The notes: generated by a model from the sequence alone, not told the origin. Counted from the stretch's first letter, positions 9,124-17,732 are shown. The stretch: 33,024 nucleotides of DNA from Thermodesulfovibrionales bacterium (GCA_035686305.1 DASRZP010000030.1:1-33024), one strand, 5' to 3'. Numbers and translations are program-made.

Positions 9124-9716
9124 AGAACGTCCTCCTTGCGCCTGAATGGTTTTAAGACCTCAATGATTGTTTCCATGGAATAGCCCTTGCGGTAAAGAGC
9201 AGCGTAGAGTCGTCTCGTGATCTCACCGGTGGGATAATTATGCAGGAATCTTATCTTCTTTTCTATCAGTTTCTGCGCCGTTGCCCTTTCATCGCTGTCC
9301 TTGAGCGTCTCGTCAATGATCTCTCCGGGTATCCCTCGCCCCTTCAAGTAATTCCTTGTGCCGGAAACGCTGAGCTTTCTTGATTCCTCTGCGTATCTCT
9401 TGAGAGAAGATGCGAGTTTCCTGTCGTCCAGAAGACCATAGGAGAGGAGATCGCCGATTGCCGATTCGATCTCGGATTCACGGTACCCCTTCATCTTCAT
9501 CTTTTCCCTCATCTCCTTTTCGCTTCTCCCCCGATAGCTCAGGAGCCGGTATGCAAACTGGAGTGCCGACGGTTTTTTGAAGGATGGAGAAAGGCCTCTC
9601 TCGCGACCCTTTGACGGAGGTGAAGAGAGCGATCGTCCTACAGCACCTCGGCCCTTGAGAATATTCTCCCTTGTGCCTTCAGAGGGAGCAGGAGATGCCG
9701 GAGCATGTTCCTTCAT
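9120..9716 (-). CDS. recX: RecX family regulator of RecA
   Basis: This 198-residue protein has a helical RecX core from about residue 48 to the end: LQFAYRLLSYRGRSEKEMREKMKMKG, then YGLLDDRKLASSLKRY and the repeat-like third motif ending in GYSMETI. RecX proteins bind the RecA filament groove and limit its activity. The first 45 or so residues are low-complexity (Pro, Ser, Arg) and unlike the family, so the true start could lie further in. The ATG overlaps the pilT stop by four bases and the gene ends in a four-base overlap with the lipoprotein gene. It shares an operon with recA, its target, though pilT lies between them. Confidence 0.88.
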   Translation of the reverse strand: MKEHAPASPAPSEGTRENILKGRGAVGRSLSSPPSKGRERGLSPSFKKPSALQFAYRLLSYRGRSEKEMREKMKMKGYRESEIESAIGDLLSYGLLDDRKLASSLKRYAEESRKLSVSGTRNYLKGRGIPGEIIDETLKDSDERATAQKLIEKKIRFLHNYPTGEITRRLYAALYRKGYSMETIIEVLKPFRRKEDVL

Positions 9717-10858
9717 GTATTGAATCTTTCGATTTCTATCCCGGACTGCTTGGTCCCTAACGGGGATTCGAGGGTCAAGTCACTGGTTGAATGGACACCC
9801 TTGACTTTAAGGATAAAATCATCAGGGTTCGATGCCCTCCTCAATGCCTCCTCATAGGTTACAAGTTCCGACGTATAGAGGGAGAAGACAGACTGGTCAA
9901 AGGTCTGCATCCCGTAGTGGATCCTGCCCTGTGCGATCACATCGGGCAGGAGTTTTGTCTTGTCAGGGTCGAGGATGCAGTCCTTGATCGTTGCGGTTGC
10001 GACAAGGACTTCAACAGCAGGTACTCTGCCCTTTCCGTCGGACTTCGGCAAGAGTCTCATCGAGATGATCCCCTTGATGACGGAAGACAACTGTATCCTC
10101 ACCTGCTTGTGCTGATAGGGAGGGAAGACCGCTATGATCCTGTTGACGGTCTCCGCGGCGTCAACGGTGTGGAGCGTGCTGAATACGAGATGCCCGGTCT
10201 CGGCAGCTGTGAGGCCGGTCTGTATAGTCTCAAAATCGCGCATCTCGCCGACGAGGATCACATCCGGGTCCTGCCTCAGGGCAGAGCGCAATGCCTTTGC
10301 AAAGGATTCAGTATCACTTCCGATCTCCCTCTGATTCACGATGCTCTTTTTGTCCCTATGGAGGTATTCGATAGGGTCCTCGATGGTGATGATATTGCTT
10401 GTCCGGTTCATGTTGATATAGTCGATCATCGCTGCGAGGGTAGTGGACTTACCGCTTCCCGTTGTTCCTGTGACAAGGATGAGACCTCTGTCTTCAAGTG
10501 ACAGCTTCTTCAGTACCTCGGGAAGGTAGAGTTCTTCGAAGGTTGGGATCTTCATCGGAATGACCCTCAGCACGATGCCGATCGTTCCCCTCTGGATAAA
10601 GATGTTGCACCTGAATCTCCCAAGTCCGGGCACACTGTAAGCAAGGTCGATTTCATTCTTCTTCTTAAAAATCTCCCTCTGTCCGGGACTCATGACGCCG
10701 AAGGCCATCTTCATTGCGTCCTGCTGCGAGATCCTCCCCTCAGCAGGCAAGGGATTCAGTTCTCCTGCAATCCGCAGGATGGGCGGGGATCCGACTTTGA
10801 TATGGAGGTCCGATGCCTCGTAGGACATTGCGGTTTGAAGGAGGTCGTTTATTTCCAT
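9713..10858 (-). CDS. pilT: Type IV pilus retraction ATPase PilT
   Basis: This 381-residue hexameric secretion ATPase powers pilus retraction at the inner membrane. Walker A is GTTGSGKST at 131-139, Walker B is ILVGEMRD at 201-208, and the PilT-type histidine box AETGHLVFSTLHT is at 219-231. The N-terminal domain (LHIKVGSPPILRIAGEL) is typical of PilT rather than PilB. It is somewhat longer than the usual 345-370 residues, with a C-terminal tail past about residue 355. It starts two bases after the recA stop and overlaps recX by four bases, so it is embedded in a DNA-repair operon. No other pilus gene is in the window. Confidence 0.93.
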   Translation of the reverse strand: MEINDLLQTAMSYEASDLHIKVGSPPILRIAGELNPLPAEGRISQQDAMKMAFGVMSPGQREIFKKKNEIDLAYSVPGLGRFRCNIFIQRGTIGIVLRVIPMKIPTFEELYLPEVLKKLSLEDRGLILVTGTTGSGKSTTLAAMIDYINMNRTSNIITIEDPIEYLHRDKKSIVNQREIGSDTESFAKALRSALRQDPDVILVGEMRDFETIQTGLTAAETGHLVFSTLHTVDAAETVNRIIAVFPPYQHKQVRIQLSSVIKGIISMRLLPKSDGKGRVPAVEVLVATATIKDCILDPDKTKLLPDVIAQGRIHYGMQTFDQSVFSLYTSELVTYEEALRRASNPDDFILKVKGVHSTSDLTLESPLGTKQSGIEIERFNT

Positions 10859-10860
10859 GG

Positions 10861-11859
10861 TTATTTCCTGTTCCTGATATGTTCGAATATCTTCTGCTGA
10901 ATGGCCTCAGCCGTTTCAGGGTTGTTTCTCAGGTATTCTTTCACGTTTTCCCTTCCCTGGCCGATCCTCGTCCCGTTCAGGCTATACCAGGCGCCTGATT
11001 TTTCTACGATCCCTTGTTCAACGCCGAGGTCGACAAGCTCTCCCACCCGTGATATCCCCTCGTTAAAATAGATGTCAAATTCGGCCTGTTTAAAGGGAGG
11101 GGCGACCTTGTTCTTTACGACCTTTACCCTCACTCTGCCGCCTATGGTCTCCTGGTTTTCCTTGATATTGTCAATCCTTCGTATATCGAGGCGCATGGAA
11201 GAATAGAACTTCAGTGCATTTCCTCCCGTAGTCGTCTCAGGATTACCGAACATTACACCGATCTTCATCCGTATCTGGTTGATGAATACGACCGTTGTGA
11301 GGGATTTCGATATTGCGGCGGTAAGCTTTCTCAAGGCCTGGCTCATGAGGCGCGCCTGGAGGCCGGGCAGGGAATCGCCCATATCGCCCTCTATTTCTGC
11401 CTTTGGAACCAGAGCGGCAACGGAATCGATAACAATGATGTCGACGGCGCCGCTCCGGACAAGGGCCTCTGCCACCTCGAGTGCCTGCTCTCCGGTATCG
11501 GGCTGGGAAACGAGGAGATCCTCGACCTTAACGCCGAGTTTGCCTGCATAGGCTATGTCGAGGGCATGCTCAGCGTCTATAAACGCCGCCACGCCACCTG
11601 CCTTCTGTGACTCTGCGATCGCATGGAGGGCGAGGGTCGTCTTTCCCGATGACTCAGGACCATAGATCTCGATGACCCTTCCTCTCGGGTACCCTCGAAT
11701 GCCTGTCGCTATGTCAAGTGTCAGGGAGCCCGTTGGTATTGCCTGGATGCCTTCCGCGACGTCAGCCGCCCCAAGCTTCATGATCGAGCCTTTGCCAAAG
11801 CTCCGCTCGATCTGGGAGATTGCCATCTCCAGGGCTTTCATCTTGTCCTTATTCGTCAT
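10861..11859 (-). CDS. recA: RecA recombinase
   Basis: This is a 332-residue ATP-dependent strand-exchange protein, also the co-protease for the SOS response. Walker A GPESSGKT is at residues 67-74; the segment [31 protein letters not shown] in the DNA-binding loops is canonical. I choose ATG 11857-11859 because GGGAGG lies 5-6 bases upstream and the protein then starts [14 protein letters not shown] like other RecAs. An in-frame GTG at 11880 would add seven residues that are really the ribosome binding region. No clear SOS box was found in the short gap to thpR, and the gene may be read from further upstream. Confidence 0.97.
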   Translation of the reverse strand: MTNKDKMKALEMAISQIERSFGKGSIMKLGAADVAEGIQAIPTGSLTLDIATGIRGYPRGRVIEIYGPESSGKTTLALHAIAESQKAGGVAAFIDAEHALDIAYAGKLGVKVEDLLVSQPDTGEQALEVAEALVRSGAVDIIVIDSVAALVPKAEIEGDMGDSLPGLQARLMSQALRKLTAAISKSLTTVVFINQIRMKIGVMFGNPETTTGGNALKFYSSMRLDIRRIDNIKENQETIGGRVRVKVVKNKVAPPFKQAEFDIYFNEGISRVGELVDLGVEQGIVEKSGAWYSLNGTRIGQGRENVKEYLRNNPETAEAIQQKIFEHIRNRK

Positions 11860-11908
11860 TGAACCTCCCTCTTTGCTCACAGATTATGCTCCTTCCTTTT
11901 CTGTTTAT

Positions 11909-12472
11909 TCACGATGCAAGTTTGAACTCTGCTATGGCTGTATATTCAGCACCCTTTGGCTTCAGTTCACTCTTCATAAGCGAAAATGATCGGACTTCTA
12001 TGATACCAAAATTTCTCTCTTTCAGTGGTTCTAGTGCAGTGAGAAGGGTGTTCACACCCCTTGGACTTCTTACCCTACCAATGGTAAGATGAGGAGAGAA
12101 TGCCCTATCTTCTCTATTAACATCGAGAGTTATAATATTTTCTTCAACTGATTCTTTAAGTTTTCTCAGTCCTTCAAAATCATGGATGTCTATCCAGATG
12201 ACCCTTGGCCTTCTTGCATCAGGGAAGAGACCGACTCCAGAAAGGCCAAGGGAAAATGGTCTAAAAGAAGCGGAGATTTCGGCCAGCCTATACTTCATCT
12301 TCTGAATGAGATCTTCAGGCGTATGCCCTATAAATTTAAGGGTTATATGAAGGTTCTCTGGGGGGACCCACTTAATATCGGCATTAACCCTTTTGAGGTC
12401 TTCTATGGAGTTTGCTATATTCTTCTTGAGGGCCTCCTCAAGAGCGACGGCAATGAAGCATCTCACGCCCAT
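11909..12472 (-). CDS. thpR: RNA 2',3'-cyclic phosphodiesterase (2H phosphoesterase, formerly 2'-5' RNA ligase)
   Basis: This 187-residue two-histidine phosphoesterase hydrolyses 2',3'-cyclic phosphates on RNA and can ligate 2'-5' ends in vitro. Both signature motifs are present: HITLKF with H42 and HLTIGR with H128. Length and the N-terminal RCFIAVAL match the family. Its start lies ten bases inside the end of pncC, and recA follows 50 bases downstream, giving the pncC-thpR-recA order seen in several bacterial lineages. Confidence 0.94.
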   Translation of the reverse strand: MGVRCFIAVALEEALKKNIANSIEDLKRVNADIKWVPPENLHITLKFIGHTPEDLIQKMKYRLAEISASFRPFSLGLSGVGLFPDARRPRVIWIDIHDFEGLRKLKESVEENIITLDVNREDRAFSPHLTIGRVRSPRGVNTLLTALEPLKERNFGIIEVRSFSLMKSELKPKGAEYTAIAEFKLAS

Positions 12473-12951
12473 GTCTCGACAACCTCAGAGAGAAGTTGGA
12501 GCACGGAAAGAGCGGCCGAATGCTTGATCTCTTCCCTGGTGCCAGCGAATATCATGCCCCTGGAAGTCGTCTCTCTTTCCCAGTCGATGGCCATGTATAC
12601 AAGGCCGACTTTCTTGTCCTCAGCAGGATTTGGTCCGAGGTTGCCGGTTGTGGAGACCGAGAAATCCGTTCCCCTCTTCTCCCTTATCGCAATTGCCATG
12701 GCCCTTGCCGTCTCTTCACTTATGGCCCCAAAGCGCCTTATGAGCGATCTCCTGACACCGAGGAGCTTTATCTTGGATTCCGGCGAATAGCAGACTACCG
12801 AAGAATCAAAGAAATCTGAAGCTCCCGGCAGCTTCGTTATGAGATGAGCGATATACCCGCCTGTGCATGATTCTGCAACACTCAGACTCAGGCCGGAACC
12901 CCTAAACTGTGTATGAATCTTTTCGATTAATTCTGTGTCAGTAACTTCCAT
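12463..12951 (-). CDS. pncC: Nicotinamide-nucleotide amidohydrolase (CinA C-terminal domain, PncC)
   Basis: This 162-residue stand-alone CinA C-terminal domain deamidates nicotinamide mononucleotide to nicotinic acid mononucleotide in the NAD salvage cycle. The signature AESCTGGYIAHLIT is at about 26-39, with the later loop TGNLGPNPAEDKKVGLVYMA at about 102-121. The Gly-rich loop differs slightly from the usual GIAGPGGGT form. The N-terminal MoCF domain of full CinA is absent, as in E. coli PncC. It overlaps pgpA by 25 bases at its start and thpR by 10 at its end, so all three are tightly coupled. Confidence 0.92.
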   Translation of the reverse strand: MEVTDTELIEKIHTQFRGSGLSLSVAESCTGGYIAHLITKLPGASDFFDSSVVCYSPESKIKLLGVRRSLIRRFGAISEETARAMAIAIREKRGTDFSVSTTGNLGPNPAEDKKVGLVYMAIDWERETTSRGMIFAGTREEIKHSAALSVLQLLSEVVETWA

Positions 12952-13409
12952 ATCTGTAGGAGGATGTTTGTGTAGATCCCTGCCATCACATCATCCGCGA
13001 CGATCCCAAGGCCCCCCGACAGAAGCCCTTCAATCTGCTTTACGGGAGGTGGTTTTAGTATATCGAAAAACCTGAATAAAAGAAAGGCTGCAAGGTAGTA
13101 AACGGGGATGGTCGGCAGAAAGAGCACGGATACGGCATAGCCGATGAGCTCATCTATCACAATATGTCTGCTGTCCTTTTCATCAAGAAGCTTCTCAGCG
13201 TAGTGTGCAGATATCGTTCCCAAGACGATAAGGGGAAGGAGGAAGGAGATCGCAGTCTGGGTCTGTGGCTTAAAAAAGAGGAAGATGAGCATGGCCGCCA
13301 AGGAACCGAAAGTTCCCGGTGCTAAGGGGATAAAGCCGATGAAGCCGAGGGTGGCGATGTTTTTCAGGAGAGAAAGGGTTAGATAACTTTTGAAAAGGTT
13401 TCGAAACAT
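12927..13409 (-). CDS. pgpA: Phosphatidylglycerophosphatase A
   Basis: This 160-residue membrane enzyme removes phosphate from phosphatidylglycerol phosphate to make phosphatidylglycerol. Family motifs are PLAPGTFGSLAA near residues 27-38, the acidic stretch RHIVIDELIGY near 81-91, and FDILKPPPVKQIE followed by GGLGIVADDVMAGIY near 114-144. Four or so hydrophobic segments are visible. ATG 13409 has AAAAGGG just upstream, which supports this start although it lies 31 bases inside the end of the upstream STAND gene. The overlap is unusual and may result from a deletion that truncated the upstream gene. Confidence 0.93.
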   Translation of the reverse strand: MFRNLFKSYLTLSLLKNIATLGFIGFIPLAPGTFGSLAAMLIFLFFKPQTQTAISFLLPLIVLGTISAHYAEKLLDEKDSRHIVIDELIGYAVSVLFLPTIPVYYLAAFLLFRFFDILKPPPVKQIEGLLSGGLGIVADDVMAGIYTNILLQIWKLLTQN

Positions 13410-15283
13410 GCGGCCCTTTTGATGTCAAGCCTGTCAACAGTGCTGGTAATCAGGTCTCTTAGCGTATTTGTGTATCCTGATAGTATGAATGACTCACCTT
13501 TCTCGGTGATCAGGTCGGCCGCTTTGTCATAATTGCCGCCTGAGTACAGATGATGGAAAATCTTCTCCTCAAGGGTAGAATTAAACGTCTCTCTCCTCAG
13601 TGTTTGCAGATATTCAGCTGCCTTAAGGTGGATCTCACTCTTGTTTTGGAGCCTCTGATAGCAGAACTCCCTGATAAGTGGATGTGTGCTGTAGAGGTTG
13701 CCAGATCGGGAACGGGTGATCATCTTCTTATCGTAAAGCCTATGGAGGGTTTCTGTAATGTCCTCGCCGTCGAGCTTTACGTCGTTCACTGCCACGTCGT
13801 TATAATACGTTTCGATCAAACGTCTTGCGTATTCAAGAGAATCTTCCTGAAGGCCCTCCAAAGGCACTGGTGCAACCCTTACACCAGCATCCGGCATTTC
13901 CCGGCTGAGCAGGACTATCCTGGCCCTCGACAACCGCCTTTCGGCGAACTTGAAAAAGGCCTTGAAAGAGGGGTCTATGACATCCTGAAAGTTGTCGAGA
14001 AAGATGGTCTTCCGGTCTCTCTCGATGAGGTCAGTGAAACCACTATATTTTGCGAGTTCGGTTTTGCTCTCTCCCTTAAGAACATCTGGATAGCCTGAGC
14101 AATCGATCAGTAAATCCAGCTTTGAATCCGGGACGCAGTCGAACCAGACGACTCGACCTCTTGGAGCAAATTCCTCTATGCATTTCGCGGCGAATTCTGT
14201 TTTGCCGATTCCTCCGAGGCCTTCAACGGATATGAAAGACGCAGGATAGAAGACCTTCTTGAATTTCTCGATTTCGTCCTTTCGTCCCGTAAAGATAGGG
14301 CTTGGCTTGGGAAAAACAGCGCAGTACAACCGGGCAGAGGTCTCTGCTTCCGATGTCTTCGGCATAGTTTGCAGTTCCTTTATGACATCATCGGGCGCGG
14401 ACCTCTTAAGACCTGTTTTATCAACCTTCTCGTCAAACTGTATTGTGGATTCCAGGTGCAGAAGACCTCCGGTCGATCTGCTCATGATAGGGTTAACTCT
14501 CTCAATCTGTTTGTTAAGTTTTGCCTTGAGTTGCTCCCGGATCACTTCGGGATAGGTCTTTGCACTTTCTGGAAACCGAAGCGTAATTCTTACTATTCCG
14601 CTTTCGATGGCGACATAGTCAACATAGTGGTGCTTGAACCAGTGCGTTAATGAATAGGTTGACGGATTGAATTTTGACAGGTCGTTGAAATCCACTCTTT
14701 TGGTCTGAAGATCAAGTTCGTCAGCGATCATCAGGAGGGCAGTGAGCAGCTCTCCTCGAACTTTCCTGCCTTTTGGGGTTGCCGGGTCACTTTGAAACTC
14801 CGACACAACGGACTCGAAATAGTCAGTGGAATGGCCTTTTGCAACGCGCGCAATGACGGGGAGATACTCCTCGTCTATGTTCGGCAGATGGAAGTCGTCC
14901 CTTGTAAGATAAGGCTGGACCCTCTTAAGAATTATGTTATAGCTCGCGTCAGCGTGTCTTCTTCGTATCTCTTCATATTCTTTCTCCGTCAAACGGTCTA
15001 TGGAGATGTCGTCAACCTTAAGGAACTGCATTCCAATATCATGGAGGTATGCTGCCGCGAGGAGAATAAACAACTCGTGTTCATTAAGGAAATGCTGATG
15101 ATTTTCCAGTGGCTTGAGGATTTGACCCAAGAGATGGATTACCTCTTCAGAATGATCGCAGTTATGATTGGTAAACCAGGGAAGTAATTTGTCTTTCCAA
15201 ATCTCGGTGCAAGATTTCTTAATGTCTTCCAGGCAACTAAAGAGGGAGGGGTTTTTTGATCTTAGTATTCCTTCTAGATCCAT
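13379..15283 (-). CDS. HD-domain / STAND-type P-loop NTPase fusion protein, probably shortened at the C-terminus
   Basis: This 634-residue protein has three parts. Residues 30-240 form an HD-type phosphohydrolase with plausible metal ligands H44, H81-D82 (YLHDIGM), H110, H151 and D188 (IADELD); the pattern resembles the HD-CE type found with HSP90/STAND proteins in bacterial conflict systems. Residues 325-500 are a STAND/AAA-like NTPase: GRKDEI, Walker A GLGGIGKT at 355-362, Walker B TIFLDNF at 426-432, sensor LLSR near 458. A winged-helix region follows, but the protein ends where a TPR-like sensor array would normally begin. It starts with a good AGAGG site 24 bases after the HEPN gene. Sensing-triggered HD activity on nucleotides is inference. 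Confidence 0.75.
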   Translation of the reverse strand: MDLEGILRSKNPSLFSCLEDIKKSCTEIWKDKLLPWFTNHNCDHSEEVIHLLGQILKPLENHQHFLNEHELFILLAAAYLHDIGMQFLKVDDISIDRLTEKEYEEIRRRHADASYNIILKRVQPYLTRDDFHLPNIDEEYLPVIARVAKGHSTDYFESVVSEFQSDPATPKGRKVRGELLTALLMIADELDLQTKRVDFNDLSKFNPSTYSLTHWFKHHYVDYVAIESGIVRITLRFPESAKTYPEVIREQLKAKLNKQIERVNPIMSRSTGGLLHLESTIQFDEKVDKTGLKRSAPDDVIKELQTMPKTSEAETSARLYCAVFPKPSPIFTGRKDEIEKFKKVFYPASFISVEGLGGIGKTEFAAKCIEEFAPRGRVVWFDCVPDSKLDLLIDCSGYPDVLKGESKTELAKYSGFTDLIERDRKTIFLDNFQDVIDPSFKAFFKFAERRLSRARIVLLSREMPDAGVRVAPVPLEGLQEDSLEYARRLIETYYNDVAVNDVKLDGEDITETLHRLYDKKMITRSRSGNLYSTHPLIREFCYQRLQNKSEIHLKAAEYLQTLRRETFNSTLEEKIFHHLYSGGNYDKAADLITEKGESFILSGYTNTLRDLITSTVDRLDIKRAACFETFSKVI

Positions 15284-15307
15284 AAAACCTCTTGAAATGA
15301 TCGTCCG

Positions 15308-15709
15308 CTATTCATTTTTTCCAATTAGAGAATTAACGGACTCTATAAATCCCTCGGCCTGTTCAAGCCAGTCTTCCACCTGCCCTTTTTCGAAACTAAC
15401 GAGTTCGAGATAATCGCCTCTTTGGCGCGCTTCAAAAAGCTCATCATACAAAAGCCCATGCTCTCGATTTAGGATTCCAGGCTTAATGAAGTTCCGATGA
15501 AAGGCTGCTCTGATGCCGGAATGCTTCCTGAATTTCAGATTGTTTTGGAGGAGAAGTGCACTTACAATATAGAAACAGGAATAATAAATTCGGTTTACCG
15601 CAAAGGAGAGGCGGCCGGCCTTCAGTTCATCATCTGCGGATTCAAGAGACTCTGTTGACTTGCCTATCCAATAATCTATTACGTCATCTCTATTTCCGTG
15701 GTGTTTCAA
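15308..15709 (-). CDS. HEPN-domain protein, partner of the MNT nucleotidyltransferase
   Basis: This 133-residue all-helical protein is of the COG1895-like HEPN type: AVNRIYYSCFYIVSALLL at 37-54, then RKHSGIRAAFHRNFIKPGIL at 61-80 and DELFEARQRGDY at 89-100. HEPN proteins paired with MNT proteins act as toxins (often RNases) whose partner neutralises them. The classical RNase motif R-x4-6-H is not clearly present; the nearest is R67-x3-H71, so ribonuclease activity is doubtful. It starts at TTG 15709 in a TTGA overlap with the upstream gene, so translation is coupled. It could instead be a substrate-binding partner, as in HI0073/HI0074. Confidence 0.85.
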   Translation of the reverse strand: MKHHGNRDDVIDYWIGKSTESLESADDELKAGRLSFAVNRIYYSCFYIVSALLLQNNLKFRKHSGIRAAFHRNFIKPGILNREHGLLYDELFEARQRGDYLELVSFEKGQVEDWLEQAEGFIESVNSLIGKNE

Positions 15710-16041
15710 AGAGGAATTCCTTCCTCCTCGATGAAATCATGGATAGGCAATACTGAGATAACGCCTCTTTGCCACTCGTCTTCAGAAACGATGAAAACGC
15801 TAAGGTTGCTTTCATACCTTAGATTTATATCAAACACTTTCAGTATGATGGTACGCCTTATGTCCTCGCTAACAGCGCAAGGCAATTTTATGAGAAGATC
15901 TATGTCCGATTCCTCATCTGCCGTTCCCTTTGCCTTAGACCCAAAGACTATGAACCTTGAAAGGGGCCAACTAGATCTGAGAAAGGCAATGAGTTCATCC
16001 AAGCCTTCTTTCTCGTTTTCAGCAAGGCTTAACGTTGCCAT
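15706..16041 (-). CDS. MNT-type minimal nucleotidyltransferase (antitoxin-like)
   Basis: This 111-residue protein has the polymerase-beta-fold signature: FIVFGSKAKGTADEESDIDLLI at about 30-51, with the GS motif and paired Asp residues DxD (SDIDLL) that bind the metal and NTP. MNT partners of HEPN toxins inactivate them by adenylylation or binding. The ribosome binding site GGAGG is 6 bases upstream. It is the first gene of a probable MNT-HEPN-HD/STAND transcript. A small perfect inverted repeat, TTACATTGTAA at 16065-16075, lies 25 bases upstream and could be an operator, though this is weak. Confidence 0.88.
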   Translation of the reverse strand: MATLSLAENEKEGLDELIAFLRSSWPLSRFIVFGSKAKGTADEESDIDLLIKLPCAVSEDIRRTIILKVFDINLRYESNLSVFIVSEDEWQRGVISVLPIHDFIEEEGIPL

Positions 16042-16362
16042 AGGAACCTCCAGTTAGTTCATACTTACATTGTAATATATGATCCCTTGTTAAGAATAGA
16101 ATCATAATGATTTTCGATAATTTTACTGGTAATGTCAAGTGACGCTTGAGAATTCCGGTGGCTTCCATGAAGAATTGCAAGTGGGGAGACATGGGGTGAT
16201 GATTGCTTCTCCTTACGGATTGTTAGGGATTGTTCAAAAGAGGAGTCCCTGCAAACGGGAATGACGGAGTAAGGTCTCCTCTTGAGCGTTCAGAAACAAA
16301 AAAATACCGTAGCAGTTCAACACTGATTAAGAGAAGCAAAAAGAATCTGGAAGCTTTGCTCT
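16042..16362. other. About 320 bp intergenic, no gene seen
   Basis: The part next to the MNT gene is AT-rich and should hold its promoter; TTACATTGTAA (16065-16075) is a perfect 5+1+5 inverted repeat. Further right, 16245-16275 holds TCCCTGCAAACGGGA, an imperfect hairpin followed by ATGACGG, which resembles small dispersed intergenic repeats. No second copy was noticed in this window. Confidence 0.4.
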
Positions 16363-16782
16363 CTATACCTCAACGATCCTGTAGCTGAAGGTTATCTTTG
16401 CAGAGCCTTCGATCGTCGCTTTTACCGAGCAGTACTTCTCCATGGAGAGTTCAACAGCCCTCTTGACGGCCTCTTCAGATATTTTACTGCCGGTGACAAC
16501 AAACTCCATGGTGATATCGGTGAACCTTTGAGGATAAGTTTCGGCCTTTTCTCCCTTGATATTGATCTCAAGCCCCCTGACCTCCTGCTGCTTCTTCTTC
16601 AGGATTGAGACTACATCCATGCCTGAACACCCGCCGAGTCCGATGAGGAGGAGTTCCGTCGGCCTGACCGCCGTATTGCTTCCTCCAAACTTCGTATCAC
16701 CGTCCATTACCAGGGCATGACCCGATGATGCCTCACCAACAAACTGAAGTCCGTCTACATACTTGACTCTTGCTTCCATCAT
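16363..16782 (-). CDS. OsmC/Ohr family (YhfA-like) thiol peroxidase-fold protein
   Basis: This 139-residue protein has both conserved redox cysteines of the OsmC family: C52 in GLGGCSGMDVV and C118 in KYCSV. OsmC-fold proteins reduce organic hydroperoxides or act as related thiol-dependent enzymes in the cytoplasm. The sequence is of the OsmC/YhfA type rather than Ohr. The start has AAAGGAGG about 8 bases upstream; the second codon is also ATG. It lies 30 bases downstream of the YmdB-like gene on the same strand. Confidence 0.9.
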   Translation of the reverse strand: MMEARVKYVDGLQFVGEASSGHALVMDGDTKFGGSNTAVRPTELLLIGLGGCSGMDVVSILKKKQQEVRGLEINIKGEKAETYPQRFTDITMEFVVTGSKISEEAVKRAVELSMEKYCSVKATIEGSAKITFSYRIVEV

Positions 16783-16813
16783 GAATAATTCCTCCTTTCA
16801 TCGTCGATTCCTG

Positions 16814-17593
16814 TCACGGGTGAGTAAGCTGCAACCGCTGTATTGCCAGAGTCTTGCCGGTCTTGTCTTCTATCTCGAGGGCTACTGCTGAAAAAATCCC
16901 TGCGCCCTTTCCGATCTCAAATTTCATCGGCATCTGGTGGAGAAACCGCTCTATTATCTGTTCCTTCTCAATGCCGATCACAGAGACAGCCGGTCCGGTC
17001 ATGCCGACATCTGTTATATAAGCAGTTCCGCCGGGGAGAATCTTCTCGTCAGCGGTCTGTACATGGGTATGGGTCCCTAAGACAGCGCTGACCTTCCCGT
17101 CCACATAATAGCCGAAGGCTATCTTTTCGGATGTTGCCTCTGCATGAAAGTCCACAATGATGCAGGCTGTTTCGGAGCGCACTCTTTCGATTTCAGCCAT
17201 GCCCGTCCTGAAGGGACAGTCAATACTTGTCATGAACACCCTTCCCTGAATATTCATCACGGCGATCTTTGTGCCGTTGATTGTGACAAGAACGCTGCCA
17301 TACCCCGGGACTCCCGGAGGATAATTCAGAGGCCGCAAGACCCGATGTTCCTTTGAGAGAAAAGGAAGGGATTCCTTTTTGTCCCAAACGTGGTTTCCGG
17401 TTGTGATGACGTGCACTCCGCAGTTGAAGATCTCCTCAGCCACCGACTCGGTGATGCCGAAACCGGCTGCTGAATTTTCACCATTCGCGATGACGAAATC
17501 GATCTTGTATCGCGACACGACAGGCGGGAGGAGCGCCTTGATGACCGTTCTTCCGAGCCTGCCGACGATGTCGCCTATGAAAAGGACTTTCAC
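16814..17593 (-). CDS. YmdB family metallophosphoesterase
   Basis: This 259-residue calcineurin-like phosphoesterase is of the YmdB (TIGR00282) family. Metal-binding residues are visible in GDIVGRLGR near residue 7, ANGENSAAGFGIT near 36-48, TTGNHVWDKKE near 64-74, and GTHTHVQTADE near 172-182, followed by TDVGMTGP. In Bacillus subtilis YmdB is a cyclic-nucleotide phosphodiesterase affecting developmental choices and works with RNase Y. It follows rny on the same strand with a gap of about 140 bases, the usual order. The start is GTG 17593. Confidence 0.92.
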   Translation of the reverse strand: MKVLFIGDIVGRLGRTVIKALLPPVVSRYKIDFVIANGENSAAGFGITESVAEEIFNCGVHVITTGNHVWDKKESLPFLSKEHRVLRPLNYPPGVPGYGSVLVTINGTKIAVMNIQGRVFMTSIDCPFRTGMAEIERVRSETACIIVDFHAEATSEKIAFGYYVDGKVSAVLGTHTHVQTADEKILPGGTAYITDVGMTGPAVSVIGIEKEQIIERFLHQMPMKFEIGKGAGIFSAVALEIEDKTGKTLAIQRLQLTHP

Positions 17594-17732
17594 GCAAGAA
17601 ACCTCATAAAGAAGCTAACCTTTAGTTTCACCTGGCAATTTCACGTGGAGCAGCGTTTCCCGAGAGGGCAATAGGTTCAGACCGGGATTGAAAGATCATT
17701 AACCTTACGCCAACCGGTCCGTACGTCAATCC

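Noticed and set aside
11860-11908. SOS box upstream of recA
   Set aside because: I could not find a convincing palindromic LexA site of either common type in the short gap; recA may be controlled further upstream.
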